NCBI RefSeq assembly: GCF_028553785.1
Contig: NZ_CP067136.1
Location: 2,478,501 to 2,542,500, forward strand
Source of the DNA: Paracoccus fistulariae
GTDB taxonomy: Bacteria; Pseudomonadota; Alphaproteobacteria; Rhodobacterales; Rhodobacteraceae
Length of the DNA: 64,000 nucleotides
Reading direction: 5' to 3'
Shown here one piece after another: positions 8,518 to 19,001 of the stretch. The first letter of the stretch is position 1. Every line of letters begins with the position of its first letter. A program made the translations under genes and the position numbers. Under the pieces are notes generated by a model, which saw only the letters and a program-made list of their open reading frames with translations, was not told where the DNA came from and searched no databases.

Positions 8518-9419
8518 TGTCTGAGAATAAAGCCGCAAAACGGGGTCTGGGTCGCGGGCTTTCCGCCTTGATGGCGGATATGGATATCGACACCCCGGCC
8601 AATGCGCCGGAACAAACCCGCGACCGGACGATGATCCCGATCGAGCAAATCACTGCGAACCCGGATCAGCCGCGCCGTCAATTTGACCCGGATGCACTGC
8701 AAGAGCTGGCAGACTCGCTCAGGCAGCACGGCGTCCTGCAGCCTTTGATCGTCCGGCCGCATCCGCGCGATGAGGGCCTTTATCAGATCGTCGCCGGAGA
8801 GCGTCGCTGGCGTGCCGCGCAGATGGCGCAGTTGCATGAACTGCCCGTCATCATCCGCCAGTTCTCGGATACCGAAGTTCTGGAAGTCGCCATTATCGAG
8901 AATATTCAGCGGGCCGATCTGAATGCCATCGAAGAAGCGGCGTCCTTCCGACAGCTGATGGACCGCTTTGGCCATACGCAGGAAAAGCTGGCGGAAGCGC
9001 TGAACAAAAGCCGCAGCCATATTGCCAACCTGTTGCGCCTGCTGAATCTGCCGGATTCGGTGCAGGATTTCGTGAAGGAGGGCAAGTTATCCGCAGGTCA
9101 CGCGCGCGCGCTGATCACCGCGGAAAACCCCGCGGCGCTTGCGCGTCAGGTGATCGACAAGGGCCTCTCTGTTCGTGAGACGGAAAATCTGGTGCGCAAG
9201 AAGTCAGAGCCCAGCGTTGCGAAATCCGCGACCTCAAATCCCCGCCCGGCCGCCGAGAAAGACGCAGATACCCGCGCGCTCGAAGCCGATCTTTCGGCTC
9301 ATCTGAAGATGAAAGTCGTGATCAATCATGTCGGGCTGGATGGCGGCACCATCTCGATCACCTATCGCGATCTCGACCAGCTTGATCTTCTGTGTCAGGC
9401 GCTCGGTGGGGATCGATAG
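8517..9419 (+). CDS. parB: Chromosome partitioning protein ParB
   Basis: ParB binds parS and spreads as a CTP-dependent clamp. The 300-residue protein has an N-terminal ParA-contact segment RGLGRGLSALMAD (residues 9-21), the CTP-binding motifs GERRWRA (94-100) and ENIQRADLN (128-136), a helix-turn-helix at about 152-175 (HTQEKLAEALNKSRSHIANL), and a C-terminal dimerisation domain after a variable linker. Its two target sites lie 1.3 and 3.2 kb upstream in the same operon. A hairpin follows the stop codon. Confidence 0.96.
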   Translation: MSENKAAKRGLGRGLSALMADMDIDTPANAPEQTRDRTMIPIEQITANPDQPRRQFDPDALQELADSLRQHGVLQPLIVRPHPRDEGLYQIVAGERRWRAAQMAQLHELPVIIRQFSDTEVLEVAIIENIQRADLNAIEEAASFRQLMDRFGHTQEKLAEALNKSRSHIANLLRLLNLPDSVQDFVKEGKLSAGHARALITAENPAALARQVIDKGLSVRETENLVRKKSEPSVAKSATSNPRPAAEKDADTRALEADLSAHLKMKVVINHVGLDGGTISITYRDLDQLDLLCQALGGDR

Positions 9420-9425
9420 GGCCAC

Positions 9426-9459
9426 ATGTAGGGGTATCGAAACCTGTATACCCCTACAT
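9426..9459. terminator. Inverted repeat between convergent parB and ybaN-like gene
   Basis: ATGTAGGGGTAT (9426-9437) and ATACCCCTACAT (9448-9459) form a perfect 12-bp stem with a 10-base loop. The position between two converging genes suggests a bidirectional terminator. Neither side has a strong run of T, so termination is inferred from place and stem. Confidence 0.6.
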
Positions 9460-9469
9460 ATCCGAATTC

Positions 9470-9823
9470 TTAATGTTCGGGACGCGTAACGACATAGGCG
9501 CCGACAGCGGTGCATATGCCCAGTTGCGTCGCAACCCACCAGATCGGCAAGCCGATGAAGAAAGCGATGAAGACGCCGACCGTCATTGCGACGACGGCCC
9601 AGATCTTGGCCCAGCGCCCAATCGCGCGGTGGTCTTCCCAGGCACGGATCGGCGGACCGTATTTCGGATGAGACAGGATTTTTTGCCTCAGCCGGGGTGA
9701 ACTGCGGGCAAAGGCCCAGACTGCCACCAGCAGGAAGGGGACCGTCGGCACAATCGGCAGCAGGATCCCGATAATTCCTGCCAACAGGGCGATGGCGCCA
9801 ATCGTAAACCACAAAATCCGCAT
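9470..9823 (-). CDS. YbaN/DUF454 family inner membrane protein
   Basis: This is a small membrane protein of 117 residues with no established biochemical role. It starts MRILWFTIGAIALLAG and has hydrophobic segments at about residues 4-40 (two helices joined at GILLPIVPTVPFLL) and 72-110. PTVPFLL followed by FARSSPRLRQ and HPKYGPPI is the DUF454 signature as I know it. It is the last gene of the rph-rdgB-ridA-hemW operon, one base after the hemW stop. Confidence 0.75.
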   Translation of the reverse strand: MRILWFTIGAIALLAGIIGILLPIVPTVPFLLVAVWAFARSSPRLRQKILSHPKYGPPIRAWEDHRAIGRWAKIWAVVAMTVGVFIAFFIGLPIWWVATQLGICTAVGAYVVTRPEH

Positions 9824-9824
9824 C

Positions 9825-11012
9825 TTAATCCGCCAACTCTCGCAGGATTGCGTTCAATACCGGACGACCATCCTTGCTTGCCCGCAAACGACCTTGGCCC
9901 CGTTCGACCATTCCAAGGTCGATTAACTGCTGAATCCTGTTTTCGTTCAATGGCTTTCCGGCAAGATTTGCATAGCGCGCCTCATCCAGACCTTCGACCA
10001 ATCTCATCGACATCAGCAGATATTCCGTCGCCTGCTCTTCGTATGACAGCGCCTCGCGAAGGGACTCGGCGTTTCCGTCGCGCTCGACCGCGTTCAGCCA
10101 TTCGCCGGGCGCCATGAATGCCTCGCTCGCGTAGCGCGTGCCATTCACCGTGATGCGGCCATGCGCGCCTGGGCCAACCGCTGCCCAGTCCCCTTGACGC
10201 CAGTAGACAAGGTTATGCCTGCTTTCGGCGCCTGGCCGGGCATGGTTGGAGGTCTCATAGCCGTCCATACCGGAGGCGGCGCAAATATCCTGCGTTTCCA
10301 GATACATATCTGCCGACAGATCGTCATCCGGCAGATCGCGCAACTTCCCGGCCGCGGCGCGCGCGCCAAAGGCTGTGCCGGGCTCGATGGTCAGCTGGTA
10401 AAGCGACAGGTGGTCGACCGCCATCGACAGCGCCTCTTGCAACTCCGCCCGCCATTCTTGCCGGGTCTGCTGCTGCCGCGCATAGATCAGATCGAAGCTC
10501 ACACGGTCAAAGGTCGCCCGCGCGACCTCAAAAGCGGCCTTTGCCTCTGCCACGGAATGCATCCGCCCCAGCCGACGCAGATCCACGTCATTCAGCGCCT
10601 GAATCCCCATCGACAAGCGATTGACGCCCGCCTCGGCAAAGCCCGCGAAGTGGGTCTTTTCGACGCTGGTGGGGTTCGCCTCCAGCGAAATCTCGATATC
10701 GTTGCGAAACCCCCATGCCGCCCGCGCGGCCTGCAGAACCGTATCGACCGTCTCGGGTGCCATCAAAGAGGGCGTCCCGCCGCCAAAGAAGATACTGCCC
10801 AGCACGCGCCCCGGCATGTCTTGGCCAAGACGCGCGATCTCGCGGGCCAAAGCATCGCCCCAACGGCGCTGATCGACCGACGCCACCACATGGCTGTTGA
10901 AATCGCAATAGGGGCATTTCGCGGCGCAAAAGGGCCAATGGACATACAGCCCGAAACCACCCGCCCGCCAATCCTCGTCGGGCGCGGCGCTATGTGCGGC
11001 GGTGACGCTCAT
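9825..11012 (-). CDS. hemW: Radical SAM heme chaperone HemW (coproporphyrinogen III oxidase-like)
   Basis: HemW is a radical-SAM protein that delivers heme; it is related to HemN but lacks proven oxidase activity. The 395-residue protein has the iron-sulfur motif CAAKCPYCDF (CxxxCxxC, about residues 29-38), the SIFFGGGTPSLM segment, SLEANPTS, and the HemN C-terminal domain near the end. HemN itself is longer (about 450 residues) and has an extended N-terminus, so HemW is the better name. The ATG overlaps the ridA stop by 4 bases. Confidence 0.88.
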   Translation of the reverse strand: MSVTAAHSAAPDEDWRAGGFGLYVHWPFCAAKCPYCDFNSHVVASVDQRRWGDALAREIARLGQDMPGRVLGSIFFGGGTPSLMAPETVDTVLQAARAAWGFRNDIEISLEANPTSVEKTHFAGFAEAGVNRLSMGIQALNDVDLRRLGRMHSVAEAKAAFEVARATFDRVSFDLIYARQQQTRQEWRAELQEALSMAVDHLSLYQLTIEPGTAFGARAAAGKLRDLPDDDLSADMYLETQDICAASGMDGYETSNHARPGAESRHNLVYWRQGDWAAVGPGAHGRITVNGTRYASEAFMAPGEWLNAVERDGNAESLREALSYEEQATEYLLMSMRLVEGLDEARYANLAGKPLNENRIQQLIDLGMVERGQGRLRASKDGRPVLNAILRELAD

Positions 11013-11383
11013 CCCCGAAACGCGGTCACTTCGATCTCGACCTTCATTTCCGGCTTGATCAGCCCCGCGATTACCATGGTTGCTGCTGGCCGGATCTGGT
11101 CCAGCGCCTCGGACAGGGCGGGGGCGATCCGATCCACCAGATCCGCATCAGTGACGGTATATTGCACCCGCACAATGTCTTCGGCGCCGAAACCGGCCTC
11201 TTCCAGAACCTGAAAGATGGTCCTGAAACAATTCCGGGCTTGCGCCGCCGGATCATCGGGCATGGTCATGTTGGCATAATCATATCCGGTTACGCCCGAG
11301 ACAAAACACCAGTCGCCCTTCACCACGGCCCGGCTATAGGCCATACGTTCTTCGAAGGGCGACCCGGTCGAGATCCTACGCAA
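11009..11383 (-). CDS. RidA family protein (enamine/imine deaminase)
   Basis: RidA-type proteins hydrolyse reactive enamine/imine intermediates, or act as related YjgF-fold enzymes. The visible product has RAVVKGDWCFVSGVTGYD, then ARNCFRTIFQVLEEAG, VRVQYTVTDADL and an end at VEIEVTAFRG, matching the small-protein YjgF/RidA fold. I placed the start at TTG 11383 ([12 protein letters not shown]...), because the family usually has such residues before the first strand and this codon overlaps the rdgB stop, as in the rest of the operon. The ATG at 11344 would give 111 residues. A longer reading from 11578 runs inside rdgB and is rejected. Confidence 0.8.
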   Translation of the reverse strand: MRRISTGSPFEERMAYSRAVVKGDWCFVSGVTGYDYANMTMPDDPAAQARNCFRTIFQVLEEAGFGAEDIVRVQYTVTDADLVDRIAPALSEALDQIRPAATMVIAGLIKPEMKVEIEVTAFRG

Positions 11384-11984
11384 AGCTGCCCTCCAGCATC
11401 TTGCTGACAGCGCGGGCACGGTGGCTGAGGCTGTTCTTGCGCTCTGCCGACATTTCGCCCAGCGTGACCTCTTCGCCATCGGGCATGAAGATCGGATCAT
11501 AGCCGTGACCTTCGGCGCCGCGCGGCGGCCAGACCACCTGACCCGGCAGAACGCCCTCGAATACCTCGTCATGCCCATCGGGCCACATCAGCACCAGCGT
11601 GCAGCGGAACTGCGCCTTTCGCGGGGCAGGGGCGTCGATCGCTTCCAACTCGTCCCAGGTGCGCTGCATCGCCATGGCGAAATCGCGGCCATTGCCGGTT
11701 TCGGCCCAATCGGCGGTATAGACGCCCGGCGCGCCGTTCAGCGCATCGACGCTGATGCCGCTGTCATCGGACAGGGCCGGAAGGCCGGTGGCCTCCACCG
11801 CCGAGCGCGCCTTGATCCGGGCGTTGCCGACGAAATTATCCTCGGTCTCGACCGGCTCGCTCAGACCCATTTCGGCGGCGCCGACAACCTCGATTCCGCG
11901 CGGCGCCAGCAGTGCGCGCATCTCGGCCAGCTTGCCGGCGTTATGGGTCGCCACCAGCAGCTTCTGCTCGGTGAACTTCCTCAT
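11376..11984 (-). CDS. rdgB: Non-canonical purine NTP pyrophosphatase (RdgB/HAM1)
   Basis: RdgB hydrolyses dITP, XTP and similar damaged nucleotides, keeping them out of DNA and RNA. The 202-residue protein has the N-terminal [14 protein letters not shown] nucleotide-binding motif (residues 9-22), [23 protein letters not shown] in the middle (given here as SDDSGISVD and GAPGVY), and [10 protein letters not shown] followed by SHRARA near the C-terminus. All are family hallmarks. It overlaps rph by 4 bases and ridA by 8. Confidence 0.95.
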   Translation of the reverse strand: MRKFTEQKLLVATHNAGKLAEMRALLAPRGIEVVGAAEMGLSEPVETEDNFVGNARIKARSAVEATGLPALSDDSGISVDALNGAPGVYTADWAETGNGRDFAMAMQRTWDELEAIDAPAPRKAQFRCTLVLMWPDGHDEVFEGVLPGQVVWPPRGAEGHGYDPIFMPDGEEVTLGEMSAERKNSLSHRARAVSKMLEGSFA

Positions 11985-12694
11985 GCAATCGCGGCCTTTT
12001 GCGCGGCGACCAGCTCGGCCATGCCGACCTCGGCCAGATCCAGAAGCTGCGTCATCTCATCACGAGAGAAGGTGGCCCCCTCGGCCGACATCTGCACCTC
12101 GATCAGGCGGCCACCGCCGGTCAGCACGAAATTGCCGTCGGTGCCGGCTTCGCTATCCTCGGCATAGTCCAGATCCAGAACCGGCTGGCCGGCGTAGATT
12201 CCGCAGCTGACAGCGGCAACGTGATCGATGATCGGATCGCTGCTGATCGCGCCGGAAGCCAGCAGCTTGTTCACCGCCAGACGCAGCGCGACCCACCCCC
12301 CGGTGATCGAGGCGCAGCGCGTTCCGCCATCAGCCTGGATCACGTCGCAATCCACGGTGATCTGCCGCTCGCCAAGCGCCACCCGATCCACGCCTGCGCG
12401 CAGGCTGCGACCGATAAGGCGCTGAATTTCCTGCGTTCTGCCAGACTGTTTCCCTTGCGCGGCCTCGCGCCGGTTGCGGGTATTGGTCGCGCGGGGCAGC
12501 ATGCCATATTCCGCCGTGACCCAGCCCAGCCCGGTGCCCTTCAGGAACCGGGGCGGGTTCTCTTCCAGTGAGGCCGTGCACAGCACATGGGTGTTGCCGC
12601 AACGGATCAGGCATGACCCTTCGGCATGCCGCATCACCCCGGTTTCAATTGAAATCGGGCGCATTTGGCTTAGATTCCGTCCAGAAGGGCGCAT
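11981..12694 (-). CDS. rph: Ribonuclease PH
   Basis: RNase PH trims the 3' end of tRNA precursors using phosphate. I chose the ATG at 12694, giving [20 protein letters not shown] and 237 residues, because it follows AAAGGACA at good spacing and matches the family start. An earlier ATG at 12730 adds 12 residues without family support. Motifs: [34 protein letters not shown] and [14 protein letters not shown] (each within the first 130 residues), then [12 protein letters not shown]. First gene of the leftward operon, divergent from hrcA with a 75-base gap. Confidence 0.96.
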   Translation of the reverse strand: MRPSGRNLSQMRPISIETGVMRHAEGSCLIRCGNTHVLCTASLEENPPRFLKGTGLGWVTAEYGMLPRATNTRNRREAAQGKQSGRTQEIQRLIGRSLRAGVDRVALGERQITVDCDVIQADGGTRCASITGGWVALRLAVNKLLASGAISSDPIIDHVAAVSCGIYAGQPVLDLDYAEDSEAGTDGNFVLTGGGRLIEVQMSAEGATFSRDEMTQLLDLAEVGMAELVAAQKAAIA

Positions 12695-12769
12695 GAGGGT
12701 TGTCCTTTTTCGTGAAGATTGGCAGCCCAATACCGTCCTGCAACCCTATGACGCAAGCCCGATGGGGAA

Positions 12770-13825
12770 ATGAGCCAAGAAACGCTGCTGAATGAGTTGA
12801 ACGACAGGTCCCGCGAAGTCTTTCGCCGGGTCGTCGAAAGCTATCTGGACACGGGTGAGCCGGTCGGCTCGCGCACCCTGACCCGCACCCTGTCGGAAAA
12901 GGTCAGCGCCGCGACGATTCGCAATGTCATGCAGGATCTGGAGCTGATGGGCCTGCTGAACAGTCCGCATACATCGGCCGGGCGCTTGCCCTCGCATCTG
13001 GGCCTGCGGCTTTTTGTCGACAGCATGATGGAGGTGGACAAGGTCGCCCCCACAGACCGCGCCGCCATCGAACAGACGCTGGGCAATGACGATCCGGAAA
13101 CGGGCGTCCTGCTGGACCGGGTCAGTTCGGCGCTCAGCCTGATCACGGGCGGGGCGTCGCTGGTCCTGATGCCCAAGCATGAGGCGCCGATCCGTCATAT
13201 CGAATTTGTCAGCCTTGGGTCTGATCGCGCGCTGGTGGTGCTGGTCTTCGATGACGGCCATGTCGAGAATCGCATCTTTACCCCGCCGCCCGGCCAGACG
13301 CCTTCCTCGATGCGCGAGGCCGGCAATTTCCTCAACGCCATGGCAGCGGGCAAGACATTGGCAGAGCTGCGCGGTCAGATTGCCCGCGAAATTGCGACGC
13401 GGCGGCGCGAACTGGACGTTTTGGCCGCTGAACTGGTCGAATCCGGTCTGGCGCTTTGGAATACCGAAACCACGGATCCGCGCCTGATCGTGCGGGGGCG
13501 CGCAAATCTTCTGGACAGCGAAGTGGCCGATCTGGACCGCATCCGCGTGCTGTTCGACGATCTGGAACGCAAGCGCGACATCGTGGAATTCCTGGAACTG
13601 ACCGAGCAGGGCGAAGGCGTCCGCATCTTCATCGGATCCGAGAACAAGCTTTTTTCACTTTCGGGTTCCGCTTTGGTGGTTTCCCCCTATATGAATTCCG
13701 ACCGAAAGATTGTAGGCGCCGTAGGCGTCATTGGGCCGACCCGTCTGAACTATGGGCGGATCGTGCCAATCGTTGATTATACGGCGCAGCTGGTGGGGCG
13801 TGTGCTGTCCGGCCGGAAAGGATAA
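12770..13825 (+). CDS. hrcA: Heat-inducible transcription repressor HrcA
   Basis: HrcA represses groES-groEL-type operons by binding CIRCE elements. The 351-residue protein has the N-terminal winged-helix domain (LNDRSREVFRRVVESYLDTG, then VGSRTL and VSAATIRNVMQDLE) and LINSPHTSAGR-like LLNSPHTSAGRLPS, followed by the GAF-like and dimerisation regions, ending with NYGRIVPIVDYTA. No CIRCE element (TTAGCACTC-N9-GAGTGCTAA) was seen upstream, so it is not visibly autoregulated. The ATG follows GGGGA at short spacing. Five bases separate it from grpE. Confidence 0.95.
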   Translation: MSQETLLNELNDRSREVFRRVVESYLDTGEPVGSRTLTRTLSEKVSAATIRNVMQDLELMGLLNSPHTSAGRLPSHLGLRLFVDSMMEVDKVAPTDRAAIEQTLGNDDPETGVLLDRVSSALSLITGGASLVLMPKHEAPIRHIEFVSLGSDRALVVLVFDDGHVENRIFTPPPGQTPSSMREAGNFLNAMAAGKTLAELRGQIAREIATRRRELDVLAAELVESGLALWNTETTDPRLIVRGRANLLDSEVADLDRIRVLFDDLERKRDIVEFLELTEQGEGVRIFIGSENKLFSLSGSALVVSPYMNSDRKIVGAVGVIGPTRLNYGRIVPIVDYTAQLVGRVLSGRKG

Positions 13826-13830
13826 ATGAG

Positions 13831-14361
13831 ATGACCGATCAGAACGATCAACCGAACGACGATTTTCTGGAAGATCCGCTGGCCGACCCGATGGATGAGG
13901 TCGAGCAGATGAAAGCGCAGCGCGATGAGTTCCGCGACAAGTTCATGCGCGCCCTGGCCGATGCCGAAAACTCGCGCAAGCGCGCCGACAGAGAGCGTCG
14001 CGACGCTGAACAATATGGCGGCACCCGTCTGGCCCGCGATCTTCTGCCGGTCTATGATGCGCTGCACCGCGCGCTGGATTCCGCGACCGAAGAGCAGCGC
14101 AATTCCGCCTCGGCCCTGATCGAGGGGGTCGAACTGACCCTGCGGGAACTGTCGAACGTCTTCTCGAAGCATGGCATCACCGTGATTACGCCAAAGATCG
14201 GCGATAAATTCGATCCGACCTTCCATGAGGCCATGTTCGAGGCTGCCGTGCCCGGCACCACCGCCGGCGAGATCATTCAGGTCATGGATAACGGCTTCCG
14301 CCTGCATGACCGTCTGCTGCGCCCGGCCAAGGTCGGCGTTTCCTCGACGCCTGCAAGCTGA
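13831..14361 (+). CDS. grpE: Nucleotide exchange factor GrpE
   Basis: GrpE releases ADP from the DnaK chaperone. The 176-residue protein has an acidic N-terminus, a long coiled-coil segment (DEVEQMKAQRDEFRDKFMRA then NSRKRADRERRD, about residues 23-64), and the beta-domain with the signature FDPTFHEAMFE and the GxxxHDRLLRPAKVGVS end. AAGGA precedes the ATG. It is co-transcribed with hrcA and ends in a strong terminator. dnaK and dnaJ are not in the window. Confidence 0.95.
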   Translation: MTDQNDQPNDDFLEDPLADPMDEVEQMKAQRDEFRDKFMRALADAENSRKRADRERRDAEQYGGTRLARDLLPVYDALHRALDSATEEQRNSASALIEGVELTLRELSNVFSKHGITVITPKIGDKFDPTFHEAMFEAAVPGTTAGEIIQVMDNGFRLHDRLLRPAKVGVSSTPAS

Positions 14362-14387
14362 TCCGTACCGCAAGCCCAACCGATCCG

Positions 14388-14413
14388 CGCCCCGGGATGT
14401 CCCGGGGCGTTTT
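14388..14413 (+). terminator. Rho-independent terminator of hrcA-grpE
   Basis: CGCCCCGGGA (14388-14397) and TCCCGGGGCG (14400-14409) form a perfect 10-bp GC-rich stem closed by a 2-base loop (a 4-base loop if the A-T pair opens) and followed by TTTT. Confidence 0.85.
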
Positions 14414-14492
14414 CATGTGAAACGGGCGGGCTGTCGCGCTTCTTTTAGCGCGGTACGTGTCGTTTCCCGGACATGATCCTTCGCTGATCGGC

Positions 14493-14521
14493 TTGACGTT
14501 CCCCCGCATCTGTTCAGAAAT
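14493..14521 (+). promoter_or_regulatory. Possible promoter of the formaldehyde dehydrogenase gene
   Basis: TTGACG (14493-14498), 17 bases, then AGAAAT (14516-14521), about 55 bases before the start codon. The -35 is five of six and the -10 four of six. The surrounding 163-base gap after the grpE terminator holds no gene. Confidence 0.4.
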
Positions 14522-14576
14522 ACCCGCAAGTCAGGCTGGCAGAACCGGCCCAAATCTGGATGGACAGGAGTTGCAG

Positions 14577-15704
<1,128 letters not shown>

Positions 15705-15737
15705 TCCTTCATGTCTGCTTAGGTAAATGAAGCGGTT

Positions 15738-15758
15738 GGGGCGCCTGCGCGGCGCCCC
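15738..15758 (+). terminator. Hairpin between the formaldehyde dehydrogenase and clpP-like genes
   Basis: GGGGCGCC (15738-15745) and GGCGCCCC (15751-15758) form a perfect 8-bp stem with loop TGCGC. No T-run follows, so it may slow or process the transcript rather than end it. The clpP-like start is 31 bases further on. Confidence 0.45.
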
Positions 15759-15788
15759 GGCCGAAATGACAGAAAAAGGAGCAGGCGG

Positions 15789-16421
15789 ATGCGTCACCAG
15801 TGGCTGCATAACGATGATGAGGACGACGACGATGATCGTCCGCAACAAGACGAGGACAAAGGTCTGGGCCTGCCCGAAGGCGACAAGATCGGTAAACTCT
15901 ATTTCAAATCGCGCACGGTGATCGTCGCAGGCGGCATCACCGACAAGCTGGCGCAGCGCACCGTTGCCCATCTGCTGGCGCTGGCCGAAGAAAGCGATGA
16001 TCCCATCAATATGCTGATCAGCTCGCCCGGCGGTCACGTCGAATCCGGCGACATGATCCATGATGTGATGAAGTTCATCCGTCCGACCGTGCGGACCATC
16101 GGCTCGGGCTGGGTGGCTTCGGCCGGGGCGCTGATCTTTGTCGGCGCGGCAAAGGAAAACCGCTACTGCCTGCCCAATACGCGCTTCCTGATCCACCAGC
16201 CCTCGGGCGGAATCGGCGGCACGACCTCGGACATGATGATCCAGGCCGAACAGATCCGTCAGATGCGCGACCGTCTGAACCACATCTTTGCCGATGCAAC
16301 GGGCCAGCCGGTCGAGAAGATCGAAAAGGATACGCAGCGCGATCTGTGGCTGAACACCAAAGAGGCGCTGGATTACGGTCTGCTGAACAAGGTGATCCAT
16401 TCCGTGGATGAGCTAAAATGA
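15789..16421 (+). CDS. ClpP-like serine protease with acidic N-terminal extension
   Basis: A 210-residue member of the ClpP/crotonase-fold peptidases. The triad can be read: Ser111 in GWVASAGALIF, His136 in NTRFLIHQPSGG, and Asp185 in KDTQRDLWL. LISSPGGHVESGD matches the oxyanion-hole region of ClpP. The first 24 residues are unusual: MRHQWLHNDDEDDDDDRPQQ, then DED, strongly acidic and unlike a normal ClpP propeptide. The start follows AAAGGAG. No clpX or clpA is adjacent, so this is probably a second, divergent ClpP, its unfoldase partner unknown. It sits between the two formaldehyde enzymes and overlaps the GNAT gene by 4 bases. Confidence 0.82.
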   Translation: MRHQWLHNDDEDDDDDRPQQDEDKGLGLPEGDKIGKLYFKSRTVIVAGGITDKLAQRTVAHLLALAEESDDPINMLISSPGGHVESGDMIHDVMKFIRPTVRTIGSGWVASAGALIFVGAAKENRYCLPNTRFLIHQPSGGIGGTTSDMMIQAEQIRQMRDRLNHIFADATGQPVEKIEKDTQRDLWLNTKEALDYGLLNKVIHSVDELK

Positions 16422-16924
16422 AACCTCGCGGGGAGGTCTCGGTCCGCCCCGCGACAGAGGCTGATCAGGACGCGATCTGGTCCATTCTGAAACCGGTCTA
16501 TCGCGCGGGGGAAACCTATTGTGTCCCGCGCGATATCACCCGCGATGAGGCGCTGGCGGATTGGTATGCCAGGCCCTTTTCCGCCTTCGTGGCAGAACAT
16601 CGCGGTCGCATCGTCGGCACCAGCCATATCGGCCCAAACCGTCCTGCCGGCGGCTCTCATGTCGCCAATGCATCCTTTGCGACCCATGCCGAGGCGCGGG
16701 GCAAGGGCGTGGCACGTGCCCTGGCCGAACATGCGAAATCATGGGCGCAATCGAATGGCTTTTCCGCGATGCAGTTCAATTTCGTGGTGTCGACCAATGA
16801 GGATGCCGTGCATCTGTGGCAAAAGACCGGCTTTCAGATTGCGGGCCGGCTTCCCGGCGCATTCATGCATCCGACACGGGGCATGGTCGATGCGCTGGTC
16901 ATGTATTCAACATTGAAGGAGTAG
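16418..16924 (+). CDS. GNAT family N-acetyltransferase
   Basis: A 168-residue acetyl-CoA-dependent acetyltransferase of unknown substrate. The acetyl-CoA loop is visible as ARGKGVARALAEH (about residues 92-104), preceded by beta strands (FSAFVAEHRGRIVGTSHI) and followed by NEDAVHLWQKTGFQIAGRLP, the usual motif B. The start ATG overlaps the clpP-like stop, and fghA begins 5 bases after the stop, so it belongs to the formaldehyde operon by position. Confidence 0.85.
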   Translation: MKPRGEVSVRPATEADQDAIWSILKPVYRAGETYCVPRDITRDEALADWYARPFSAFVAEHRGRIVGTSHIGPNRPAGGSHVANASFATHAEARGKGVARALAEHAKSWAQSNGFSAMQFNFVVSTNEDAVHLWQKTGFQIAGRLPGAFMHPTRGMVDALVMYSTLKE

Positions 16925-16928
16925 GTGG

Positions 16929-17762
16929 ATGAGCCTTGAAACCTTGTCGGAAAACCGCAGTTTCGGCGGCACGCAGGGCGTCTATCGCCATAAATCGCAG
17001 GCCACCGGCACCGATATGACCTTTGCGGTGTTCATGCCCGAGATCGCCGATCATACCCGCGTGCCGGTGCTGTGGTATCTGTCCGGCCTGACCTGCACCC
17101 ATGAAAACGCCATGACCAAGGCCGGCGCCCAGCAATTTTGCGCAGATGCGGGCATCGCCATGGTTTTTCCAGACACCTCGCCCCGTGGCGAAGGCGTGGC
17201 GGATGATGAGGCTTATGATCTGGGTCAGGGCGCGGGTTTCTATGTCAATGCGACGCAGGATCCCTGGAAGCCGCATTTCCAGATGTGGCATTACATCACC
17301 CATGAACTGCCCGAATTGATCGGTGATAATTTCGCCGTGGATCGCGACCGCATGGGGATCACCGGCCATTCCATGGGCGGCCACGGCGCGCTGACCATCG
17401 CGATGACCCTGCCCGAGCGTTACAAATCCGTGTCAGCCTTCGCGCCCATCGCCAATCCCACGCAGTCGGATTGGGGCCAGAAACAGCTGACCGCCTATCT
17501 GGGCAAGGATCAGCAGGCCTGGCAGGCGCATGATGCGACCGTGCTGATGACGGAACGCGGCTTTCCGGGCGACGTGCTGATCGATCAGGGCACCTCGGAT
17601 CAGTTTCTGGACAAGCTGAAGCCAGAGGCACTGGCCCATGCCATGATGGCGCGTCGGCAGCCCGGCCAGTTCCGCATGCAGCCGGGTTATGATCACAGCT
17701 ATTTCTTCGTGCAAAGCTTCATGGCCGATCACGTCTACTGGCACGCCGAACGGCTGCTGTGA
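16929..17762 (+). CDS. fghA: S-formylglutathione hydrolase
   Basis: This esterase hydrolyses S-formylglutathione to formate and glutathione, completing glutathione-dependent formaldehyde oxidation. The 277-residue alpha/beta hydrolase has the nucleophile Ser148 in GHSMGGHGA, Asp224 in DQGTSDQFLD and His256 in GYDHSYFF. The family segment LSGLTCTHENAMTK is near residues 51-64. It starts 5 bases after the GNAT gene, follows AGGAG, and ends in a terminator shared with glf. Confidence 0.95.
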   Translation: MSLETLSENRSFGGTQGVYRHKSQATGTDMTFAVFMPEIADHTRVPVLWYLSGLTCTHENAMTKAGAQQFCADAGIAMVFPDTSPRGEGVADDEAYDLGQGAGFYVNATQDPWKPHFQMWHYITHELPELIGDNFAVDRDRMGITGHSMGGHGALTIAMTLPERYKSVSAFAPIANPTQSDWGQKQLTAYLGKDQQAWQAHDATVLMTERGFPGDVLIDQGTSDQFLDKLKPEALAHAMMARRQPGQFRMQPGYDHSYFFVQSFMADHVYWHAERLL

Positions 17763-17763
17763 C

Positions 17764-17793
17764 AAAAAAAGGCGCCCGGTCAGGGGCGCCTTT
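17764..17793. terminator. Bidirectional terminator between fghA and glf
   Basis: GGCGCCC (17771-17777) and GGGCGCC (17784-17790) form a 7-bp stem with a 6-base loop, flanked by seven A on the left and TTT on the right. It can end transcription from both sides and is stronger for leftward glf. Confidence 0.8.
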
Positions 17794-17813
17794 CCACCTG
17801 CGATCTGCGCCTG

Positions 17814-19001
<1,188 letters not shown>

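Noticed and set aside
12695..12769. CIRCE element expected before hrcA
   Set aside because: No TTAGCACTC-N9-GAGTGCTAA-type repeat was found in the 75-base gap.
14408..14424. parS-like sequence (TTTCATGTGAAAC) after grpE
   Set aside because: It differs from the perfect palindrome at the central C and in the flanks and overlaps the tail of a clear terminator, so I treat it as chance.
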